DNA of 64,000 bases, taken from positions 248,001-312,000 of the forward strand of contig NZ_CP024633.1 in the NCBI RefSeq assembly GCF_004924335.1. Reading direction: 5' to 3'. This stretch comes from Mycobacteroides salmoniphilum. GTDB lineage: Bacteria; Actinomycetota; Actinomycetes; Mycobacteriales; Mycobacteriaceae. Below the pieces are notes generated by a model. That model worked only from the letters and a program-made list of their open reading frames with translations. It had not been told where the DNA came from and did not search any database. Of this stretch, positions 27,363 to 38,398 are shown piece after piece (position 1 is the stretch's first letter; each line of letters begins with the position of its first letter). The position numbers were made by a program, and so were the translations under genes.

Positions 27363-28403
27363 GTGTTCCGCGCCACATCCGAGACGACGCCACAGGACTG
27401 GGCGGCCCTCTCGGCATGGGTGGCGCGGCAGGGGCACGCCCTCGACGCCTCGTCTGCGCGACAATTCGCCGGCGGTAAGGCCAATCTCAACTATCTGGTG
27501 ACACTCGACGGCCAGCCGGCCGTGTTCCGCCGCCCGCCCGCAGGCCCGATTGCCGAGGGCGCCAACGATATGGCCCGTGAATGGCGGGTGCTCTCGCGGT
27601 TGAACGCGGGCTTCACACTCGCTCCGCGGGGGCTGCTGTACTGCGACGAACTCGGTGTCCTCGGCGCCCCCTTCCAGTTTCTGGAGTACCGGGAGGGCCT
27701 GGTTATCGGCGGGGAGATGCCGCCGGGTCTGCCTGATGACGCTCCGGTCCGGCTCACCTCCACCCTGATCGAAGCCATGACGTCTCTGCACCGCGTGGCA
27801 CCAGAGGCCGTGGGATTGGCCGACCTCGGCAAGCCCGATGGCCTGCTGGAGCGTCAGTTCACCGGCTGGACACGCCGGGCCCACGCCGTCTGGCCCGAGG
27901 GCCTGCCCGGGGTCGTCACGAATCTGACCTCACAGCTGGAACGGCAGATTCCCGAGCCCGCGGGAGTCTCGCTGCTGCACATGGACCTCAAGCTGGACAA
28001 CATGCTCGTCGATCGGGAAACGTTGTCTCCCAAAGCTATTATCGACTGGGATATGACCACCCGTGGCTGCCCACTGTTCGATCTGGCGATCCTGGTGTCG
28101 TACTGGATGGAGCCGGGCGACCCGGCGGCCGTGCGTGCTGTCCATCAGATGCCCACCACAACATCAGGATTCGGAAGTCGCCGGGACGTTATCGATGCCT
28201 ACTTCGCCGCGGCCGGAACGCGGCCGCGCCCGTTGCACTGGCATGTGGCGTGCGCGCGGCTTCGATTGGCCGTCGCCTGGATGCAGCTGTACCGCAAGTG
28301 GCAGTCCGGCGATCTCATCGGTGCCGGATACGCAGATTTCGAGAACATCGCCATGTCCGTCCTTGACTGGGCGGCAACACAATTCACCGAGGGAGAGATA
28401 TGA
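27363..28403 (+). CDS. APH-family phosphotransferase linked to acyl-CoA dehydrogenase
   Basis: A 346-residue kinase-fold protein of the ACAD10/FadE36 type. It shows RQFAGGKANLNYLVTL, PAVFRRPPAG, the catalytic loop LHMDLKLDNMLVD and the metal motif IIDWDMTTRGCPLFDLA. In eukaryotic ACAD10/11, and in separate bacterial genes, this kinase works with an acyl-CoA dehydrogenase in breakdown of 4-hydroxy fatty acids. Here it overlaps an acyl-CoA dehydrogenase gene by 4 bp, which supports the same role. The GTG at 27363 is chosen over an upstream start inside the operator region. Confidence 0.8.
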   Translation: MFRATSETTPQDWAALSAWVARQGHALDASSARQFAGGKANLNYLVTLDGQPAVFRRPPAGPIAEGANDMAREWRVLSRLNAGFTLAPRGLLYCDELGVLGAPFQFLEYREGLVIGGEMPPGLPDDAPVRLTSTLIEAMTSLHRVAPEAVGLADLGKPDGLLERQFTGWTRRAHAVWPEGLPGVVTNLTSQLERQIPEPAGVSLLHMDLKLDNMLVDRETLSPKAIIDWDMTTRGCPLFDLAILVSYWMEPGDPAAVRAVHQMPTTTSGFGSRRDVIDAYFAAAGTRPRPLHWHVACARLRLAVAWMQLYRKWQSGDLIGAGYADFENIAMSVLDWAATQFTEGEI

Positions 28404-29590
28404 TCGACTTCAGCATTCCGGAAGAGCTGGCCGCGAAGGCGCAGCGGGTGCGCGAGTTCGTCACCGAGACCGTGATTCCCTACGAGCGCGACCCCCGTCT
28501 GACCGCGCACGGGCCCACCGACGAGCTGCGGAACGAGCTCGTCGGCAAGGCTCGCGACGCCGGGCTGCTGACCGTGCAGGCGCCGGAATCCTATGGAGGT
28601 TGGGGTCTTTCGCATATCGGCCAGGCGGTGATCTTCGAGGCAGCGGGCTGGTCCACCCTGGGCCCCCTCGCCATGAACTGCGCCGCGCCCGACGAAGGCA
28701 ACATGTTCCTGCTCGGCAAGATCACCAACGAAGAGCAGTCCGAAAAATTCCTGCGCCCCGTCATTGAGGGACACCAGCGCTCGGTGTTTGCGATGACCGA
28801 GCCCGACGGAGCGGGCTCGGACCCGTCGCAGCTCAAGACCTCGGCCACCTTCGACGGCCGGAACTTCGTCATCAACGGACGCAAGTGGCTCATCACCGGC
28901 GCGCGCGGGGCCAAGACCTGGATCATCATGGCCAATCTGGAGGCCAACGATCACCTGCCCGAGGGTCCCACGCTGTTCCTCTGTGACGGCGACCCCGGAG
29001 GCCGGGGAGAAATCGTGATCGAACGCATCATGAACACGATGGACCGCAACTACGCCGAGGGGCATGCGGTCGTGCGGTTCGACAATCTGACCCTGCCGCG
29101 TGAGGCGCTGCTCGGCGAGACCGGCCAGGCCTTCCGGTACGCGCAGCTGCGTTTGGCTCCGGCCAGGTTGACGCACTGTATGCGGTGGCTCGGCGCTGCG
29201 GCCCGCGCTCAGGACATCGCGGTCGACTACGCGCGCACCCGGACCTCGTTCGGCAAGACCATCGGTGAGCACCAGGGCGTTTCCTTCATGCTCGCCGACA
29301 ACGAGATTGCGCTGCATCAATGCCGCCTCACCATCTGGCACGCCTGCTGGATGATGGATAACGGTGCCAAGGGCCGGCACGAAAGCTCGATGGCCAAGTC
29401 ATTTGTGTCCGAGGAGCTGTTCAAGGTCACCGACCGGTGCGTGCAGGTGCTCGGTGGTATCGGTATCAGCGACGAGACGCCGGTGGAGATGATTTTCCGC
29501 GATATGCGCGCCTTCCGCCTGTACGACGGCCCCACCGAGGTGCACAAGTACGCGATTGGGCGACAGGTACTTCGGACCCCGCGTGCCTAG
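28400..29590 (+). CDS. Acyl-CoA dehydrogenase
   Basis: A 396-residue flavoprotein: VQAPESYGGWGLSHIGQAV, FAMTEPDGAGSDPSQLKTSA, INGRKWLITGARGA, and the C-terminal FSKT-type FGKTIGEHQGVSFMLAD and VQVLGGIGISDETPVEMIFRDMRAFRLYDGPTE, typical of ACAD10/11-like enzymes. It catalyses alpha,beta-dehydrogenation of an acyl-CoA. The ATG overlaps the kinase stop. Likely substrates are hydroxylated or phosphorylated fatty acyl-CoAs, inferred from that pairing. Confidence 0.9.
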   Translation: MIDFSIPEELAAKAQRVREFVTETVIPYERDPRLTAHGPTDELRNELVGKARDAGLLTVQAPESYGGWGLSHIGQAVIFEAAGWSTLGPLAMNCAAPDEGNMFLLGKITNEEQSEKFLRPVIEGHQRSVFAMTEPDGAGSDPSQLKTSATFDGRNFVINGRKWLITGARGAKTWIIMANLEANDHLPEGPTLFLCDGDPGGRGEIVIERIMNTMDRNYAEGHAVVRFDNLTLPREALLGETGQAFRYAQLRLAPARLTHCMRWLGAAARAQDIAVDYARTRTSFGKTIGEHQGVSFMLADNEIALHQCRLTIWHACWMMDNGAKGRHESSMAKSFVSEELFKVTDRCVQVLGGIGISDETPVEMIFRDMRAFRLYDGPTEVHKYAIGRQVLRTPRA

Positions 29591-29639
29591 GGCGGCGCGC
29601 CGGGACCGATGTTGTCGGTCCCACATGCCATCCTGAGTC

Positions 29640-30623
29640 ATGCCGATCTGGGGGCAGACGCCCGACCACAGCCCCAAGTGGGTGGTCGTTGACCTGGAGA
29701 CTTCCGGCTTTCAGCCAGGTCGGGCACGTGTCATCAGTGTCGCGGCGTTGGCGCTGGATGCCGACGGGACCATCACCGACAGCGTGGTGAGTCTGCTCAA
29801 CCCGGGTGTTGATCCGGGCCCGACGCATGTGCACGGCCTCACTCCGGAAATGCTGGAGGGACAGCCCGAGTTCGCCGATGTCGTCCCCGATCTCATCGCG
29901 CTGCTGCGGGGCCGGACACTGGTTGCTCACAATGTCGGGTTCGACTACTCGTTCCTCGCGGCAGAGGCAGAACTGGCCGGCGCCGAGCTGCCTACCGAGG
30001 CGGTGATGTGCACGGTCGAGCTGACCCGGCGTCTCGACCTGGAAACGCCGAACCTGCGCCTGGAAACCCTTGCCGCGCATTGGGGCGTCGAACAGCTCAA
30101 GGCTCACGACGCCTATGACGACGCCCGGGTGCTTGCCGAGGTGCTACCGAAGGTGCTTGATCGAGCGCGGGAACGCGGAACCTGGCTTCCCATCCGCGAG
30201 ACCACCCGTAAGCGCTGGCCCAACGGCCGTGTGACACACGACGAGCTGCGCTCGCTCAAGACCGTGGCATCGCGTCAGCCGTGTCACTGGCTCAATCCCG
30301 GCCCGTTCATCGCGGGTCAGCCTCTGGTGCAGGGCATGCGGGTGGCCTTGAGTTCCGAGGTCGCTCGCACCCACGAGGAGCTGGTCGAGCAGATCATGCA
30401 GGCTGGCCTCGCTTATGCCGATACGGTCGACGAGGACACCTCGGTAGTGATCTGCAACCAGCCAAACCCTGAGCAGGGTAAGGGATTTCATGCACGATCG
30501 CTCGGTGTGCCGTTGCTGGATGACCAGACCTTCATGACCGAAGTGCGGCGCGTTGCCGGCGGTACCGACATTGAGCAGTTCTCGGTTCCCAGCCGCGCCG
30601 GAGCGCAGTATTCGCTGTTCTGA
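29640..30623 (+). CDS. dnaQ: DnaQ-like 3'-5' exonuclease with BRCT domain
   Basis: A 327-residue protein. The exonuclease domain (about 12-175) shows ExoI VVVDLETSGFQ, ExoII TLVAHNVGFDYSFL and ExoIII AHDAYDDARVLAEV, so the DEDDh catalytic residues are complete. The C-terminal part (about 230-310, PLVQGMRVALSSEV...GVPLLDDQTFM) is a BRCT domain. It corresponds to M. tuberculosis Rv3711c. In mycobacteria replicative proofreading is done by the PHP domain of DnaE1, so this enzyme is more likely a repair exonuclease. Confidence 0.9.
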   Translation: MPIWGQTPDHSPKWVVVDLETSGFQPGRARVISVAALALDADGTITDSVVSLLNPGVDPGPTHVHGLTPEMLEGQPEFADVVPDLIALLRGRTLVAHNVGFDYSFLAAEAELAGAELPTEAVMCTVELTRRLDLETPNLRLETLAAHWGVEQLKAHDAYDDARVLAEVLPKVLDRARERGTWLPIRETTRKRWPNGRVTHDELRSLKTVASRQPCHWLNPGPFIAGQPLVQGMRVALSSEVARTHEELVEQIMQAGLAYADTVDEDTSVVICNQPNPEQGKGFHARSLGVPLLDDQTFMTEVRRVAGGTDIEQFSVPSRAGAQYSLF

Positions 30624-31774
30624 TGCGCCGCATCCTCTGTGTGGTACTCGCGCTGACGCTGCTCGTCGGTGGGTGTGCGACCCGCTCGCGCATTGCCGTC
30701 ACAGATCTAGACGCTCAGACATCGGCCCGGCTCGACACCGCCATCAACGAGGTGCTGTCGAGCGCCTCTGTCCCCGGCGCGATCGTCGGTGTGTGGGGCC
30801 CCAGGGGTCAGTATGTGCGGACGTTTGGAGTCGCGAACACCGCGACCCGTGCGCCGATGCGCCCCGACTTTTATCACCGAATCGGCAGTGTGACAAAGAC
30901 GTTCACGGTGACTGCGGTGTTGCAGCTTGTCGATGAGGGCAAACTGGGACTCGACGATCCGATTGCCAAGTATGTGGGCGGGGTTCCGGGTGGAGACAAG
31001 ATCACCCTGCGTGAGCTCGCCCGGATGCAGAGCGGACTGTTCAACTATTCGATGTCCCTAGCCTTCAACCGCGACTTGGAGGCCGATCCGAGGCGCCGCT
31101 ACAGCACCCGACAACTGCTCGATTACGCCTTCACTCAGCCGCCGAATTTCCCGCCGGGGCAGGGCTATGAATACAGCAACACCAATGCGGTGCTATTGGG
31201 GCAAGTGGTGGAGAAGGTCAGTGGACAGAAGTTGCCCGAGTTTGTGCGTGAGCACATCGCCGAGCCGCTGGGCTTGAGTCACACCAGTTTTCCGGACACC
31301 AACACCATTCCCGATCCGCACGCGCAGGGTTACACGCAGCTGACGCCGACCGGGCCGCTTATCGATAGCACCGACTGGAGCCCATCCTGGGCGTCATGGG
31401 CGGGAGCGATGATCTCGACGCTCGAAGATCTCAGGATCTGGGTGCCCGCTCTGGCGACCGGCAGGCTCCTCACGCCGGCGACCCAGGAGCAGCGCCTGCA
31501 GACCGTGGCGATGCCCCCCGTCCCCGACGATATCCGTTATGGCTTGGGGATCTTCGAGGCGCGGGGGTGGATCGGCCACAACGGCAGCATCCCCGGCTTC
31601 CAGACACTGGCCATCTACTCGCCGGCCGAGCAGACCACGGTAGTGGCGCTGCTCAACACCGATGTGGCCAAACAACCCGCGCAGCCCAGCACATTGTTCG
31701 GCACGGCGATCACCAAGGTGATCAGCCCGGAGCACGTCTTCTTGTTGGAGAACGCGATTCCGCAGCCGCGCTGA
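30623..31774 (+). CDS. Serine beta-lactamase-like lipoprotein (class C/penicillin-binding fold)
   Basis: A 383-residue secreted enzyme with the lipobox LVGGC (Cys18). It has the SxxK motif at Ser89-Lys92 (IGSVTKTF), the Tyr motif YEYSNTN, and a C-terminal GHNGSIPGF block standing in for KTG. This is the beta-lactamase/D-Ala-D-Ala carboxypeptidase/esterase (EstB, LpqK-like) family. Activity could be peptidase, esterase or beta-lactamase and cannot be told apart here. The ATG overlaps the dnaQ stop by one base. Confidence 0.82.
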   Translation: MRRILCVVLALTLLVGGCATRSRIAVTDLDAQTSARLDTAINEVLSSASVPGAIVGVWGPRGQYVRTFGVANTATRAPMRPDFYHRIGSVTKTFTVTAVLQLVDEGKLGLDDPIAKYVGGVPGGDKITLRELARMQSGLFNYSMSLAFNRDLEADPRRRYSTRQLLDYAFTQPPNFPPGQGYEYSNTNAVLLGQVVEKVSGQKLPEFVREHIAEPLGLSHTSFPDTNTIPDPHAQGYTQLTPTGPLIDSTDWSPSWASWAGAMISTLEDLRIWVPALATGRLLTPATQEQRLQTVAMPPVPDDIRYGLGIFEARGWIGHNGSIPGFQTLAIYSPAEQTTVVALLNTDVAKQPAQPSTLFGTAITKVISPEHVFLLENAIPQPR

Positions 31775-31781
31775 CTCGGCG

Positions 31782-32027
31782 TCAGGCGTAGGGCAGTAGC
31801 GCCATCTCGCGCGCGTTCTTGATCGCGGTGGCAACCTGGCGCTGCTGTTGCACGGTCAAACCGGTCACCCGACGGGCCCGGATCTTGCCGCGCTCGGAGA
31901 TGAACAGTCGCAGGGTGTTGGTGTCCTTGTAGTCGACCGATGAAAGACCCAATTTGGCAAAGAGATTCGGCTTGGGCTTGGTATCGGCGACCTTGACGCG
32001 ACGATTGCGAGGTGTCTTGGTAGCCAT
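31782..32027 (-). CDS. rpsR2: Ribosomal protein bS18, zinc-independent paralogue
   Basis: An 81-residue S18: [38 protein letters not shown] carries the family signature. There is no CXXC pair, so this is the zinc-independent (C-) form. It is last of the four-gene leftward operon L28-L33-S14-S18 controlled from a Zur-like box. ATG overlaps the rpsN2 stop (TGATG). Such paralogues replace zinc-binding versions in mycobacterial ribosomes under zinc starvation. Confidence 0.92.
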   Translation of the reverse strand: MATKTPRNRRVKVADTKPKPNLFAKLGLSSVDYKDTNTLRLFISERGKIRARRVTGLTVQQQRQVATAIKNAREMALLPYA

Positions 32028-32332
32028 CACCAGCTCGCTTTCCGGACACCGGGCAGCGACCCGTCGTGCACGAGTGCACGAACCCGCACCCGGGACAGCC
32101 CGAACTTGCGCAGGTAACCGCGGGGCCGGCCGTCTACCGCATCGCGATTGCGCAGCCGTACCGCGCTGGCGTCGCGCGGCTGGCGGGCCAGCTCGGCCTG
32201 TGCGGCCAGACGTTGCTCCTGGCTGCTCGATGGTTGGCGGATGATCTCCTTGAGCTCTGCGCGTCGCTCGGCATAACGCTCGACGATGACGCGCCGCTGC
32301 TCGTTCTTGGCGATCTTGGATTTCTTGGCCAT
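32027..32332 (-). CDS. rpsN2: Ribosomal protein uS14, zinc-independent paralogue
   Basis: A 101-residue S14 of the long, zinc-free type: [14 protein letters not shown] at the start, [21 protein letters not shown] and a C-terminal LPGVRKASW. The four Cys residues of the 61-aa zinc form are absent. It lies between rpmG2 and rpsR2, and all four genes have tight or overlapping junctions. Confidence 0.94.
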   Translation of the reverse strand: MAKKSKIAKNEQRRVIVERYAERRAELKEIIRQPSSSQEQRLAAQAELARQPRDASAVRLRNRDAVDGRPRGYLRKFGLSRVRVRALVHDGSLPGVRKASW

Positions 32333-32333
32333 C

Positions 32334-32498
32334 TCAGCGCTCCTCTCGGAAGTCCACGTGCTTGCGCACCACGGGGTCGTACTTGCGCAGGACCATCCGG
32401 TCTGGGTCGTTGCGCCTGTTCTTACGGGTCACGTACGTGTATCCGGTACCCGCGGTGGATCGCAGTTTCACGATGGGCCGGATCTCATTGCGCGCCAT
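32334..32498 (-). CDS. rpmG2: Ribosomal protein bL33, zinc-independent paralogue
   Basis: A 54-residue product begins [19 protein letters not shown] and ends [10 protein letters not shown], the L33 pattern. It contains no Cys, so it is the zinc-independent type. The gene is short: ATG at 32498 overlaps the rpmB2 stop (TGATG), and the stop at 32334 is one base before rpsN2. Confidence 0.93.
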   Translation of the reverse strand: MARNEIRPIVKLRSTAGTGYTYVTRKNRRNDPDRMVLRKYDPVVRKHVDFREER

Positions 32499-32734
32499 CA
32501 GAACTTCCGCCCTTGCGCGCGTAGCCGTGCCACCACGGCCTCGATGCCGTCGCGGTCGATCACCTTGATGCCCTTGGTGCTCACCCGGAGCTTGATGCGC
32601 CGGTCCTCTGAGGGCAGGTAATACGTCTTGAGCTGGATATTGGGTGACCAGCGGCGACGGGTACGGCGGTGCGAATGCGATACCGCGTTACCGAAGCCCG
32701 GTGACCGTCCGGTCACCTCGCAATGCGCGGACAA
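32498..32734 (-). CDS. rpmB2: Ribosomal protein bL28, zinc-independent paralogue
   Basis: A 78-residue L28: [25 protein letters not shown], then [24 protein letters not shown]. The best start is TTG at 32734 with GGAGG 4 bp upstream, giving MSAHCEVTG as in the M. tuberculosis homologue. It has one Cys only and is thus zinc-independent. It is first in the leftward operon, with a Zur-like box 29 bp upstream of the start. Confidence 0.9.
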   Translation of the reverse strand: MSAHCEVTGRSPGFGNAVSHSHRRTRRRWSPNIQLKTYYLPSEDRRIKLRVSTKGIKVIDRDGIEAVVARLRAQGRKF

Positions 32735-32762
32735 CGGACCTCCATTCATGCCCATTTGATAA

Positions 32763-32778
32763 TGGGAATCGTTTTCGA
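32763..32778. promoter_or_regulatory. Zur box, leftward ribosomal-protein operon
   Basis: TGGGAATCGTTTTCGA resembles the mycobacterial Zur palindrome (TGAAAATCGTTTTCA-like). It is the AT-rich element nearest to rpmB2 in the 121-bp divergent gap. Confidence 0.65.
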
Positions 32779-32817
32779 CAAGTACTGATCTGGACTGTAC
32801 CGTGAAGCCCGTAGTAA

Positions 32818-32832
32818 TGAAAATCGTTTCCA
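32818..32832. promoter_or_regulatory. Zur box, rightward CobW-like/L31 operon
   Basis: TGAAAATCGTTTCCA, the better match to the Zur palindrome, lies 24 bp before the CobW-like start. Together with the first copy it predicts zinc repression in both directions. Confidence 0.72.
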
Positions 32833-32855
32833 ATAGGCCCCAAGAGGGAGAAGTC

Positions 32856-34051
32856 ATGCGCACGCCGGTGCTACTCGTATCCGGACAGGCCGATACCGAT
32901 GCGGTCGTGGATGTCTTAGCGCGCGACCCGGGAACAGTCGTCGTCACGCACCGGTTTGACGGGCATATCGTCAAGCGGTCCGTCGTATCGGGCGGTGGAG
33001 TCCGGGAGCCTCAGGTCGCCGTTCTGGAACTGGCCCACGGCTGTGTCTCCTGCACCGTCCGTGACGATCTGCTCGTGCTGCTGCGCACGCTGCATCGCCG
33101 CGAAGACGTGGGGCGGATCGTTCTGCATCTGGAGCCATGGTTGGAAGCCGATCCGATCTGTTGGGCGATCAATACGGTGCCCGTTCGCATGGGGCCGGGG
33201 TACATCGATGGACCGGCGGCGCGCGATGTGAAAATTGCCGGGGTGGTCTCCTGCGTCGACACCGCGAACTGGCTGGAGCAGGCGCTCGGTGACGACGAGC
33301 TCAACGACGGCCGGACGGTGGCCCAGGTGGTGATCGGTCAGGCGGAGTTCGCCGACGTCCTGGTGGTGCGCAATCCCGAACCCGAGGTGCTCTCGGTGCT
33401 GCGGCGCCTGGCGCCGCGCGCACGCATCACCGCCCGCATCGGCCGAGTCGAACAGGCCCTCGACCATCTGGAGGACGATGCGCGATGTGGCCAGGCAGAC
33501 GACCCGCATGGTGCGCTGCTCGCGGGACAGCCCTCCCTGGCCGTTGACGGCCGGATCGGGCTGGTGGAGTTCAATGCGCGCAGGCCATTTCACCCGGAAA
33601 GGCTGCATGCCGCGATCGACCTACTGCTCGACGGCGTGATCCGTACCCGGGGCCGGTTGTGGCTGGCGACCCAGGACCGGCAGGCGATGTGGCTGGAATC
33701 CGCGGGTGGCGGACTCCGGGTGTCTGCGGCCGGAAAATGGTTAGCGGCAATGGATTCGGTCGAGGCACGGCAGACCGATCCGGAGCGGAGGGCATTCGCC
33801 GACCTCATGTGGGATTACCGGTTCGGGGACCGGCACACCGCGATGACGGTGCTGGTGTGCGGTGCCGAGAGCGCCGAGGTGCTGGACGCTTTACGCGGTG
33901 CGCTGCTCACCGATGATGAAATGGCAAGCCCCGCAAGCTGGGAAGAGTTCAACGATCCGTTCGGCGATTGGCATGAGGACCCGTGCGAGCACGTGTCCGA
34001 GTTTGAGGATTTCCTCTCCTACGGCGAATACAACACAGAAGGGAACCACTG

Positions 34052-34052
<1 letters not shown>
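32856..34052 (+). CDS. CobW-like (COG0523-related) protein without Walker A, Rv0106 type
   Basis: A 398-residue protein similar along its length to M. tuberculosis Rv0106. It keeps the metal motif region [15 protein letters not shown], the switch-like [13 protein letters not shown] and the CobW C-terminal domain ([25 protein letters not shown]...RLWLA). The N-terminal GxxGxGKT is replaced by [12 protein letters not shown], so classic GTP binding is doubtful. GGGAGAA precedes the ATG at 32856. A Zur box lies upstream and L31 is coupled downstream, so it acts in zinc starvation, perhaps as a zinc chaperone. Confidence 0.85.
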
Positions 34053-36195
<2,143 letters not shown>

Positions 36196-36210
<15 letters not shown>

Positions 36211-36237
36211 GCGTCGGAGGAGGAGCGCCCGCTGCAT
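36196..36237 (-). CDS. leuL: Leucine leader peptide (13 aa)
   Basis: A 14-codon ORF on the leuA strand encodes MQRALLLRRRDRV. Codons 5-7 are three consecutive CTC (Leu), the hallmark of ribosome-mediated attenuation of leucine genes. It stops 72 bp before the leuA ATG. The ORF has no Shine-Dalgarno; a -10 hexamer (TAGAGT) sits 7 bp before its ATG, so the mRNA probably begins at the start codon. Low Leu-tRNA would stall ribosomes on the CTC run and alter the hairpin that overlaps its 3' end. The gene symbol is by analogy. Confidence 0.65.
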
Positions 36238-36244
36238 AGACGGG

Positions 36245-36250
36245 ACTCTA
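36245..36250 (-). promoter_or_regulatory. -10 hexamer of the leuL-leuA promoter
   Basis: TAGAGT on the minus strand (ACTCTA on plus) ends 7 bp before the leader ATG at 36237, spacing that puts the transcription start at or just before that ATG (leaderless). Confidence 0.5.
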
Positions 36251-36291
36251 CCAGCCGCGCGAACCCCGATCATCTGGCACGATCGCAGAGC

Positions 36292-37350
36292 ATGTGGCTA
36301 CGGAGGGGGGCGGCGGCGCTGGCGATTCTGCTGGTGGCCACCGGCTGCACGCGCACCGTTACCGGGCAGGCGCGAGGAGGCGAACCCGCGCCCGGGGCCG
36401 ACTCATTCTTTCGGGGCGATCAGCCGGACTATGGCCAGAAGCTCACCGCGGGGGAGAAGGCCACGCTTACCTACGCGCGAGCGCTACGGCGCGTGGATCC
36501 CTGCGGCTTCGCGGCCAACCTGAAGGATTACGGAGACCCGGGACAGGTCGTCGGCGACTTTCAGATCTGTTATGCCAGCGTGAAGGTCACGGGTGATCCC
36601 AGCCTCACCGAGGTGTCCTATGAATACTCCATGCAGGACAAGCGCGATACCTCCGTGGCGTTCCAGGTGGGTTCTGTCCCGGTCTACGACACCGGGTCCG
36701 AGTGCGAGTATGAGGTCCCCCTCGGCCTGGAACGGCTCCCGGGAGCGCCCGCGAGTCCCACGCTGCAGGCCGTGTTGACGGTCAGCGCCTACCTCTACGG
36801 CTCGGACGAATACTCGGACCCGGACTGTCGAATTGCCAGGCAATTGGTGACAGCGATCGCCAAGGATCTCCCCACGGGGTTGCAGCCGCGTTCTGCGCTC
36901 AGTGCATATCCGATCAAACTCGCCGAACGTGATCCCTGCGAGATCCTGGGGGAGTATCCGGGAAAGGCCCGCGAGGTGTCCGTCGACCTGTTGGGGGATC
37001 CTTTCGGCTGCGACTTCGCGCTCTCGGATTCCGATATCGACTACTCGGTGGAGCTCACCAGCAGTGTCGACGACTTTCCCGATGAATACGTCGAATCTCA
37101 TCGTGACGGTGTGACGTACTTCCACAACGAGGACACGAGCACTCCGACGGGATGTCACGCGCTGGCACTGGTTGGAGATCTGTTGTATCCCAAGGACGCC
37201 GGTGGCGGTGCGAGAAACACCGACGATTCCGAGGCGTACACCCCGGCGGTCGTCGCGAGTGGCTTCACCCGCAATGGGCGAACGAATTGCGGGCAGATGC
37301 GGGAGATCCTGGATAAGGCGGTGCGGCTATTCGCAAACTCCGCCCGGTAG
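36292..37350 (+). CDS. Putative lipoprotein with two DPC-motif domains (DUF3558-like)
   Basis: A 352-residue protein with lipobox VATGC (Cys19). Two similar segments each carry a DPC motif: ALRRVDPCGFAANLKDYG (about 65-80) and AERDPCEILGEYPGKA (about 210-225), followed by strands and further Cys residues. This looks like two DUF3558-type domains. It is divergent from leuA and followed directly by a paralogue, probably in the same transcript. Membrane-anchored and extracytoplasmic; function unknown. Confidence 0.7.
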   Translation: MWLRRGAAALAILLVATGCTRTVTGQARGGEPAPGADSFFRGDQPDYGQKLTAGEKATLTYARALRRVDPCGFAANLKDYGDPGQVVGDFQICYASVKVTGDPSLTEVSYEYSMQDKRDTSVAFQVGSVPVYDTGSECEYEVPLGLERLPGAPASPTLQAVLTVSAYLYGSDEYSDPDCRIARQLVTAIAKDLPTGLQPRSALSAYPIKLAERDPCEILGEYPGKAREVSVDLLGDPFGCDFALSDSDIDYSVELTSSVDDFPDEYVESHRDGVTYFHNEDTSTPTGCHALALVGDLLYPKDAGGGARNTDDSEAYTPAVVASGFTRNGRTNCGQMREILDKAVRLFANSAR

Positions 37351-37352
37351 CA

Positions 37353-38372
37353 GTGCTTCTCGTCACCATGCTGGCGATCGCGGGGTGTACGAATGTTGTG
37401 TCCGGTACCGCGACCGGAAGGCTACCGGCGCTCACTGGTCAGACCTTGTTCGCCGGTGATGTGCCGACATACGGCCAAACCTTCACGCAGAATCAGACCA
37501 CTCTGCTGGCCTACCTACGGGCGCTGCGACGGGTAGATCCATGTGGTCTTTTGTTGATGCTCAAGGATATTGGCGCTCCCGAATATGTTTCGGGAGACAT
37601 AGATGGCTGCTTCGGTTCGATCAAGGTGACGGGTACGGCGAACCCATCGAGCGTCGGCCTGTCACTGATGTTGGGCGACTATTCCCGTGAGAAGCCCGAA
37701 TTCACGATCGGTGGAACGCCGGTGTTTCATACCGCGGGCACATGCCTATACGAATTTCCGATCGCATTGGACAAGCTCTCGGACGCTCCGAAGTTGAAGG
37801 GGGCCAAGGTGCCGGCGCTGCGCGCCGTGGTCGTCGATGGAATGCGGAGCGCACTGGCGTCGAATTGCAAAATGGCACGACCGGTCATCGGCGTACTGAC
37901 TAAGCTGAACCCGGCCGACATGCCCGTACGCGATGCGCTGAGTGCGTACCCGATCAAGATCGCCGAACGTGATCCGTGTGAAATTCTCGGTGAGTATCCG
38001 GGCAAGGCGGACGACCTGAGGCCATCACTTTTCGGCGATCCGTTCTCTTGCCGATTCTCGTTGCAAGACAGCGACACTCAATTTGAGTTGTCCATCAGGA
38101 CTGGTATCGATGCGCCGTCGAGGCTGCGGGAAGAAGTCCGCGACGGTATCGAGTACTTTCACGGCCAGGACGGCAGTATGTGCACCAGCATGGTACGTCT
38201 GGGCAAGCCGCTCTATGCCCGTGAGGTTCCGGGCGGTGCCATGCAGGAGAACAGCACCCCGGAGCGCATCTTCATCGAGGTGCTCAGCTTCTCGCTGAAG
38301 AACGCTGACTGTGCATCTACCCGCGCGATGATCGACAAGGCGGTAAGGATCTTCCGCGGTTCGTTCGACTGA
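37353..38372 (+). CDS. Putative lipoprotein, paralogue of the preceding gene
   Basis: A 339-residue or slightly longer protein with lipobox AIAGC. It shares TYGQTFTQNQTTLLAYLRALRRVDPCG and the identical SAYPIK.AERDPCEILGEYPGKA block with its neighbour, so this is a tandem duplication. The start is unusual: GTG at 37353 gives a signal peptide without positive charge. An in-frame ATT at 37329 would give MRKLRPVAVLLVTMLAIAGC, a good lipoprotein signal, inside the end of the upstream gene. I report the GTG coordinate but consider the ATT start realistic. Confidence 0.68.
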   Translation: MLLVTMLAIAGCTNVVSGTATGRLPALTGQTLFAGDVPTYGQTFTQNQTTLLAYLRALRRVDPCGLLLMLKDIGAPEYVSGDIDGCFGSIKVTGTANPSSVGLSLMLGDYSREKPEFTIGGTPVFHTAGTCLYEFPIALDKLSDAPKLKGAKVPALRAVVVDGMRSALASNCKMARPVIGVLTKLNPADMPVRDALSAYPIKIAERDPCEILGEYPGKADDLRPSLFGDPFSCRFSLQDSDTQFELSIRTGIDAPSRLREEVRDGIEYFHGQDGSMCTSMVRLGKPLYAREVPGGAMQENSTPERIFIEVLSFSLKNADCASTRAMIDKAVRIFRGSFD

Positions 38373-38398
38373 CGCGCGAGTCGGGACACAATGGCGAT

